Below are positions 5,627 through 9,260 of a stretch of 9,260 nucleotides of DNA, piece after piece. The DNA is taken from assembly GCA_030629475.1 (NCBI GenBank), contig DAOVOU010000052.1, positions 1 to 9,260 on the forward strand, in the 5' to 3' direction. The stretch is from Desulfobacterales bacterium (GTDB lineage: Bacteria; Desulfobacterota; Desulfobacteria; Desulfobacterales; C00003060). Position 1 is the first letter of the stretch, and every line of letters begins with the position of its first letter. Below the pieces are notes generated by a model. It searched no databases, was not told where the DNA came from, and saw nothing but the letters and a program-made list of their open reading frames with translations. The position numbers were made by a program, and so were the translations under genes.

Positions 5627-5641
5627 CCCGCCGGGCCTTTT
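5627..5641 (+). terminator. Weak candidate terminator downstream of pilC
   Basis: CCCG-C-CGGG forms a very short GC stem followed by CCTTTTAT. It lies 118 bases after the pilC stop. The single-base loop as written is sterically poor and the U run is short, so this is only a possibility. Confidence 0.2.
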
Positions 5642-5672
5642 ATCTTGACACCTCCAGGCAAATACGTTAGCT

Positions 5673-5693
5673 CAATCGCGAATCGAATAACGA
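5673..5693. repeat. TCAATCG/CGAATAACGA repeat fragment
   Basis: TCAATCGCGAATCGAATAACG combines the TCAATCG unit seen upstream of pilC with CGAATAACGA (5684-5693), the reverse complement of the TCGTTATTCG units at 2182-2205. It abuts the TTGAGTT inverted repeat. It appears to be a copy of a dispersed intergenic sequence; no function is evident. Confidence 0.5.
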
Positions 5694-5696
5694 AGT

Positions 5697-5779
5697 GTTT
5701 ATTGTGTTTGTAGTGTTTATTGAGTTTATTGAGTTCATAGGACTTTAACACAACAAACTCAACGAACTCAAGAAACTAC
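5697..5779. repeat. GTTTATTGAGTT-based imperfect inverted repeat upstream of lysS
   Basis: GTTTATTG occurs at 5697-5704, 5715-5722 and 5724-5731. TTGAGTTTATTGAGTTC (5720-5736) is complementary at 14 of 17 positions to 5755-5771, which reads AAACTCAACGAACTCAA. The two arms are separated by about 18 bases. The AT-rich element ends about 80 bases before the lysS start. Its design, short repeated units in one arm mirrored in the other, resembles the elements at 2222 and 3602 although the sequence differs. Confidence 0.65.
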
Positions 5780-5856
5780 CTATGTCAAAAAAGGCAGTGT
5801 GATAAGACTTGACACAAATTCTAAGGTCTTACCCTACGAAGACGGACAGCTCCACT

Positions 5857-7335
5857 ATGGACGAAACGAGTGAAGTAATCCGCCAGCGACGTGAGAAGTC
5901 AAGGGCGTTGGCTGATCAGGGTATTGAGCTTTATCCCAACGACTTCAAGGTGTCACACACAGTTGACGCTGTACGGAAGTACATTCATGAGCAGGCAGGG
6001 GCCGTGGACAGTACGGCCATGTTTGCCATGGCAGGTCGAATAACGGGACTCAGGTCTTTTGGAAAGGCGACCTTCATTCATTTTAGAGATTATACAGGAC
6101 AGCTTCAGGCCTACATAAAACGAGACGAGATTGGCAAGGAGGCATATGCCCTGTTCAAACAGTTTGATGTTGGCGACTTTATTGGGATAAAGGGAAATGT
6201 GTTTCAGACCAGGACGGGTGAGTGGACCATTTTGGCCAAGGAGATTCGACTCCTTTGCAAGGCTATCAGACCTCTCCCTGAGAAGTTCCACGGATTGAGG
6301 GATCCGGAAAAACGCTACCGTCAAAGGTACCTTGATCTCATCATGAACCCGAATGTTCGGGATATCTTTATCAAGAGGGTCTGTATCATTCAAGCTTTCC
6401 GGAATTTTCTCTTGGAGCAATGTTTCTTAGAGGTGGAGACGCCTATGATGCAACCCATACCCGGGGGGGCTGAGGCAACCCCTTTCAAGACCTTCCACGA
6501 TGCTCTGGGGATGGAACTTTTTTTACGGATTGCACCAGAGCTTTACTTGAAGCGATTGGTGATAGGGGGATTTGATCGGGTCTTTGAAATTAATCGCAGT
6601 TTTAGAAACGAGGGGATCTCAACCCAGCACAATCCCGAGTTTACCATGCTGGAGCTCTATCAAGCCTATGCGACCCACAAAGACCTTATGTCGCTTACCG
6701 AGGAGATGTTTGGATTCGTGACGCGGCAGGTTTTGGGAGAGATGCACTTTACGTATCAGGGTAACGCGATTGATATGACCGGGCCATGGCGTCGGTTAAT
6801 GCTGAGAGATGCTTTGAGCGAGCTGGGCGGCATTGAACCTTCTATGTTGGATGATCGCGAGCGTTTGCTCGATTTTGCCAGATCAGAAGGGATTGAGATT
6901 AGAAAAACAAGGCGAGTTGGCAAGATCCTGACGAAATTATTTGATGTGTTGGTAGAACCGAAGCTCATTGAACCGACGTTTGTTATAGGCTATCCTGTTG
7001 AAATCTCACCCCTTGCCAGGAGGAGCAGTTCAGACTCCAACATGACGGAGCGATTTGAGCTCTTTATTGGAGGGCGAGAGATTGCCAACGGGTTTTCGGA
7101 ATTGAATGATCCGGTTGACCAAAAAAGGCGCTTCTTGGATCAAGTTGCCGACCGAGAGGCTGGTGACCAAGAAGCTCACTATATGGATGAAGATTACGTG
7201 ACGGCACTCGAATACGGCATGCCTCCGACAGCAGGCGAAGGTGTTGGGATAGACCGATTTGTAATGCTGCTGACCAATGCGGCTTCTATTCGTGAAGTGG
7301 TTCTATTTCCGCAATTGAAAAATATTAGTCATTAA
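5857..7335 (+). CDS. lysS: Lysyl-tRNA synthetase, class II
   Basis: This cytoplasmic enzyme charges tRNA-Lys with lysine using ATP. The 492-residue product has the normal class II LysRS length and order. An N-terminal OB-fold anticodon-binding domain (about 55-135, AGRITGLRSFGKATFIHFRD) is followed by the catalytic domain. Motif 1 is around FLEVETPMMQPIPGGA (190-205), motif 2 is FEINRSFRNEG...HNPEFTMLE (243-266), and motif 3 is GEGVGIDRFVML (460-471). The ERFELF.GGREIANGFSELNDP segment (398-419) is typical of LysRS. I chose ATG at 5857; the frame also opens at TTG 5809, but the extra 16 residues do not match the family. The ribosome binding site is weak (GGA about 10 bases upstream). It is the first gene of an apparent lysS-lolC-lolD operon, with 40 bases to lolC. 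Confidence 0.96.
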   Translation: MDETSEVIRQRREKSRALADQGIELYPNDFKVSHTVDAVRKYIHEQAGAVDSTAMFAMAGRITGLRSFGKATFIHFRDYTGQLQAYIKRDEIGKEAYALFKQFDVGDFIGIKGNVFQTRTGEWTILAKEIRLLCKAIRPLPEKFHGLRDPEKRYRQRYLDLIMNPNVRDIFIKRVCIIQAFRNFLLEQCFLEVETPMMQPIPGGAEATPFKTFHDALGMELFLRIAPELYLKRLVIGGFDRVFEINRSFRNEGISTQHNPEFTMLELYQAYATHKDLMSLTEEMFGFVTRQVLGEMHFTYQGNAIDMTGPWRRLMLRDALSELGGIEPSMLDDRERLLDFARSEGIEIRKTRRVGKILTKLFDVLVEPKLIEPTFVIGYPVEISPLARRSSSDSNMTERFELFIGGREIANGFSELNDPVDQKRRFLDQVADREAGDQEAHYMDEDYVTALEYGMPPTAGEGVGIDRFVMLLTNAASIREVVLFPQLKNISH

Positions 7336-7375
7336 CGAAAAAGAAAGCTCACTTCTCCTAACGAGACATCGAGTT

Positions 7376-8605
7376 ATGTCATTTGAATTTTTTATCGGCT
7401 TTCGATATCTTCGGGCCAGACGAAAACAGGCTTTTATTTCCGTTATCACATTCATTTCCGTCGCAGGGGTTATGCTTGGAGTAATGGCCATGATGGTCGT
7501 ACTGGCGGTGATGACGGGATTCGGGGCAGACATCAGATCCAAGATATTGGGGGCAAATGCCCATATCAGGGTCATGAGCCGCATTGGCAAGTTAGACCAA
7601 CATGATGAGGTCATGACAAAGATTGAGGCCGTGGAGGGTGTAAAAGCTACAGCTCCTTTTGTTTACAGCCAGGTCATGCTCCGTCGTGGTTCTCATGTTT
7701 CCGGGGCTATCCTGAGAGGGATTGATCCTTCGCGGGCCGGACGAGTAGTGGACCTGGAAAAGAATGTTAAGGAGACCGATTTGCGGGTTTTGGGGGGCAG
7801 TGAGGTGCCACGCGGCATCATACTGGGAAAGGAGCTTTCCCGGCTGTTGACGGCGTATCCAGGAGACGAAGTGTACGTCGTATCACCCTTTGGTGGCAGC
7901 CTGACCCCCATTGGAGGCCGCATACCTCATATGAAGAAGTTCAAGGTCGTGGGTCTTTTTGATTCAGGCATGTACGACTATGACACATCCTTTGCCTACG
8001 TTTCCATTGAGTCGGCCCAGCAACTCCTCAGGCTCGGGCAGTCGGTTCATGGCATAGAGGTTAAGGTGGATGACATTTACAGTGTTGATAAGATCTCAAG
8101 GTCTGTTCTCGATCGTCTGGGTACTGCCTATTGGACACAGGACTGGATGCAAATGAACAAGAGTTTTTTCTCGGCCTTGAAACTGGAAAAGGTTGTGATG
8201 TTTATCATCCTGGTCTTGATTATTTTGGTAGCCGCCTTCAATATCATCAGTACCCTGATTATGATGGTGATGGAAAAGACAAAAGATATTGCAATACTCA
8301 AATCCATGGGTGCCAGTAGTAAGAGCATCATGAAGATCTTTATGTTGAATGGTCTTGTCATAGGCGTTGTTGGTACCATCCTCGGAATAGCGGGAGGCAG
8401 CGTGCTTTGTTTTCTATTGAAGCGGTACGAATTTGTGAAACTTCCGAGCGATGTGTACTACATTTCTACGCTTCCCGTCAGGGTGCAGGTGGGCGATGTG
8501 GCCCTGATAGCCCTGTCTGCCATAGCCATCAGCTTTTTGGCCACCCTCTATCCCTCCTATCAGGCGTCCAGATTGGACCCTGCGGCAGCCATCAGGTATG
8601 AATAG
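7376..8605 (+). CDS. lolC: Lipoprotein-releasing ABC transporter permease LolC/LolE
   Basis: With LolD this inner-membrane protein extracts mature lipoproteins and hands them to the periplasmic carrier LolA. At 409 residues it is of normal length. A first membrane helix (about 19-46) is followed by a large periplasmic MacB-like domain (47-268) and three helices (about 270-297, 323-348, 374-393), the FtsX/MacB permease layout. The N-terminal FFIGFRYLRARRKQAFISVITFIS and the cytoplasmic EKTKDIAILKSMGAS segment (300-314, probable contact with LolD) are Lol hallmarks. No second permease gene follows before lolD, so one protein probably forms a homodimer; the sequence cannot say whether it acts more like LolC or LolE. 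The ribosome binding site is weak (only GAG close to the ATG), suggesting translation coupled to lysS. Its stop overlaps the lolD start. Confidence 0.94.
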   Translation: MSFEFFIGFRYLRARRKQAFISVITFISVAGVMLGVMAMMVVLAVMTGFGADIRSKILGANAHIRVMSRIGKLDQHDEVMTKIEAVEGVKATAPFVYSQVMLRRGSHVSGAILRGIDPSRAGRVVDLEKNVKETDLRVLGGSEVPRGIILGKELSRLLTAYPGDEVYVVSPFGGSLTPIGGRIPHMKKFKVVGLFDSGMYDYDTSFAYVSIESAQQLLRLGQSVHGIEVKVDDIYSVDKISRSVLDRLGTAYWTQDWMQMNKSFFSALKLEKVVMFIILVLIILVAAFNIISTLIMMVMEKTKDIAILKSMGASSKSIMKIFMLNGLVIGVVGTILGIAGGSVLCFLLKRYEFVKLPSDVYYISTLPVRVQVGDVALIALSAIAISFLATLYPSYQASRLDPAAAIRYE

Positions 8606-9260
8606 CCAGCAGCCACTGATAGATGTCATAGATGTCCGAAAATCCTTTATTACCAATGGTAATCGTGTGGACGTATTGCGAGGTGTAGATCTGAAAATTT
8701 ACGAGGGAGAGATGGTTGCTATTGTGGGGGCTTCTGGTGTGGGTAAGTCAACACTTCTCCATGTGCTGGGTACCTTAGAACGACCAGACCATGGCGAGGT
8801 CCACTATAAGGGAGAAAGCGTTTTTACTTACGATGAGCAAAGACTCGCCTCTTTTCGCAATCAGACCATCGGCTTTGTGTTTCAATTTCACCACCTGCTG
8901 CCAGAATTCAATGCTCTGGAAAATACCATGATGCCCGCCTTGATTAGAGGTATGAATACCAAAGAGGCGTGTGAGCGGGCCGAAGCTATCCTGACTCGGG
9001 TTGGTCTGAAGGATCGTCTTGGACATTATATTGGGGAACTATCAGGGGGAGAGCAGCAAAGGGTGGCTGTGGCCAGATCTCTGGTATTGAAACCATCGAT
9101 ACTGTTGGCGGACGAGCCCACTGGTAATCTGGATACCAGGACTGCTGAGTCGATACATGATCTTTTGATCTCGTTGAACCGTAATGATGCCATTACAGCG
9201 GTGGTAGTCACCCACAATATGAAGTTGGCTGATAAGTTGTCCCGCAGGGTGACACTAATA
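8598..9260 (+). CDS. lolD: Lipoprotein-releasing ABC transporter ATPase LolD (3' end cut by window edge)
   Basis: LolD is the cytoplasmic ATPase that powers lipoprotein release by the LolC/E permease. The visible 221 residues contain every ABC element: Walker A GASGVGKS (44-51), Q-loop Q96 in VFQFHHLLPEF, signature LSGGEQQRVAVAR (148-160), Walker B ILLADEP (168-174) with E173, D-loop NLD and H-loop H206 in VVTHN. FQFHHLLPEFNALEN is characteristic of LolD rather than of other MacB-type ATPases. Family members are about 225-235 residues, so only a few codons should be missing. The ATG at 8598 overlaps the end of lolC by 8 bases (ATGAATAG), which with a poor ribosome binding site implies translational coupling and equal expression. 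Confidence 0.96.
   Translation, partial: MNSQQPLIDVIDVRKSFITNGNRVDVLRGVDLKIYEGEMVAIVGASGVGKSTLLHVLGTLERPDHGEVHYKGESVFTYDEQRLASFRNQTIGFVFQFHHLLPEFNALENTMMPALIRGMNTKEACERAEAILTRVGLKDRLGHYIGELSGGEQQRVAVARSLVLKPSILLADEPTGNLDTRTAESIHDLLISLNRNDAITAVVVTHNMKLADKLSRRVTLI

Larger units (their letters stand above)
5510..5856. other. Intergenic region between pilC and lysS
   Basis: These 347 bases hold no credible gene. Just after the pilC stop are small stems: GGGCC/GGCCC (5509-5513 with 5523-5527), CCCTGT-CA-ACAGGG (5565-5578) and CCCG-C-CGGG followed by CCTTTTAT (5627-5641). The last is the nearest thing to a pilC terminator. CTATACCTC is tandemly duplicated at 5598-5615. A TTGAGTT-based inverted repeat fills 5697-5779. 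TTGACA occurs at 5645-5650 and 5809-5814, but neither has a good -10 at the right distance, so I cannot name the lysS promoter. Confidence 0.7.

Noticed and set aside
5809..5837. Sigma-70 promoter for lysS based on TTGACA at 5809
   Set aside because: The hexamer at 17-base spacing is CCCTAC, with almost no match to the -10 consensus.
5809..5856. Upstream TTG start for lysS
   Set aside because: It has no ribosome binding site at proper spacing, and the added 16 residues do not resemble LysRS N-termini.
7303..7614. Minus-strand open frame of 103 codons across the lysS-lolC junction
   Set aside because: It is a shadow of the conserved LolC N-terminus and has no family resemblance.

Overview
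The window looks like chromosomal DNA from an anaerobic deltaproteobacterium (Desulfobacterota), most likely near the Desulfobacterales. The reasons are a PxxKW-type cysteine-rich small protein, a lysS-lolC-lolD gene run with a single Lol permease gene, a sigma-54-type promoter in front of a pilus gene, and intergenic spaces filled with short-period palindromic repeats. The assignment comes from remembered family knowledge, not from a search.

Layout. (1) Positions 2142 to 1, minus strand: a ClC-family chloride channel with four C-terminal CBS motifs, cut by the left edge. (2) 2143-2409: a divergent intergenic region with a good minus-strand sigma-70-type promoter, an overlapping plus-strand -10 box and a CACGAA-rich inverted repeat. 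(3) 2410-3603, plus: a class I PLP aminotransferase of the aspartate (possibly prephenate) type. (4) 3602-3684: a large GTCAGTGG-based palindrome between two convergent genes. (5) 3694-3972, minus: a 92-residue PxxKW cysteine-rich protein with its own promoter. (6) 3973-4297: a divergent intergenic region with a near-consensus sigma-54 promoter, an upstream dyad and GTCAATC repeats. (7) 4298-5509, plus: pilC, the type IV pilus platform protein, alone without pilB or pilT beside it. (8) 5510-5856: an intergenic region with small hairpins and a TTGAGTT-based inverted repeat. (9) 5857 to the right edge, plus: lysS, lolC and lolD, probably one operon; lolC and lolD overlap by 8 bases and lolD is cut near its end.

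How the genes fit together. LolC and LolD form the inner-membrane ABC machine that releases lipoproteins to the periplasmic carrier; LysS supplies Lys-tRNA. In related genomes this run often leads into bamA and the early lipid A genes, so outer-membrane biogenesis genes are expected just past the right edge. PilC, the ClC channel, the aminotransferase and the PxxKW protein look like independent units. The PxxKW and pilC genes share one divergent control region, so they may be co-regulated. I found no rRNA, tRNA, CRISPR array, insertion sequence or transposase. The least explained parts are the unrelated but similarly built intergenic repeats, the function of the PxxKW protein, and the double CBS module on the channel.
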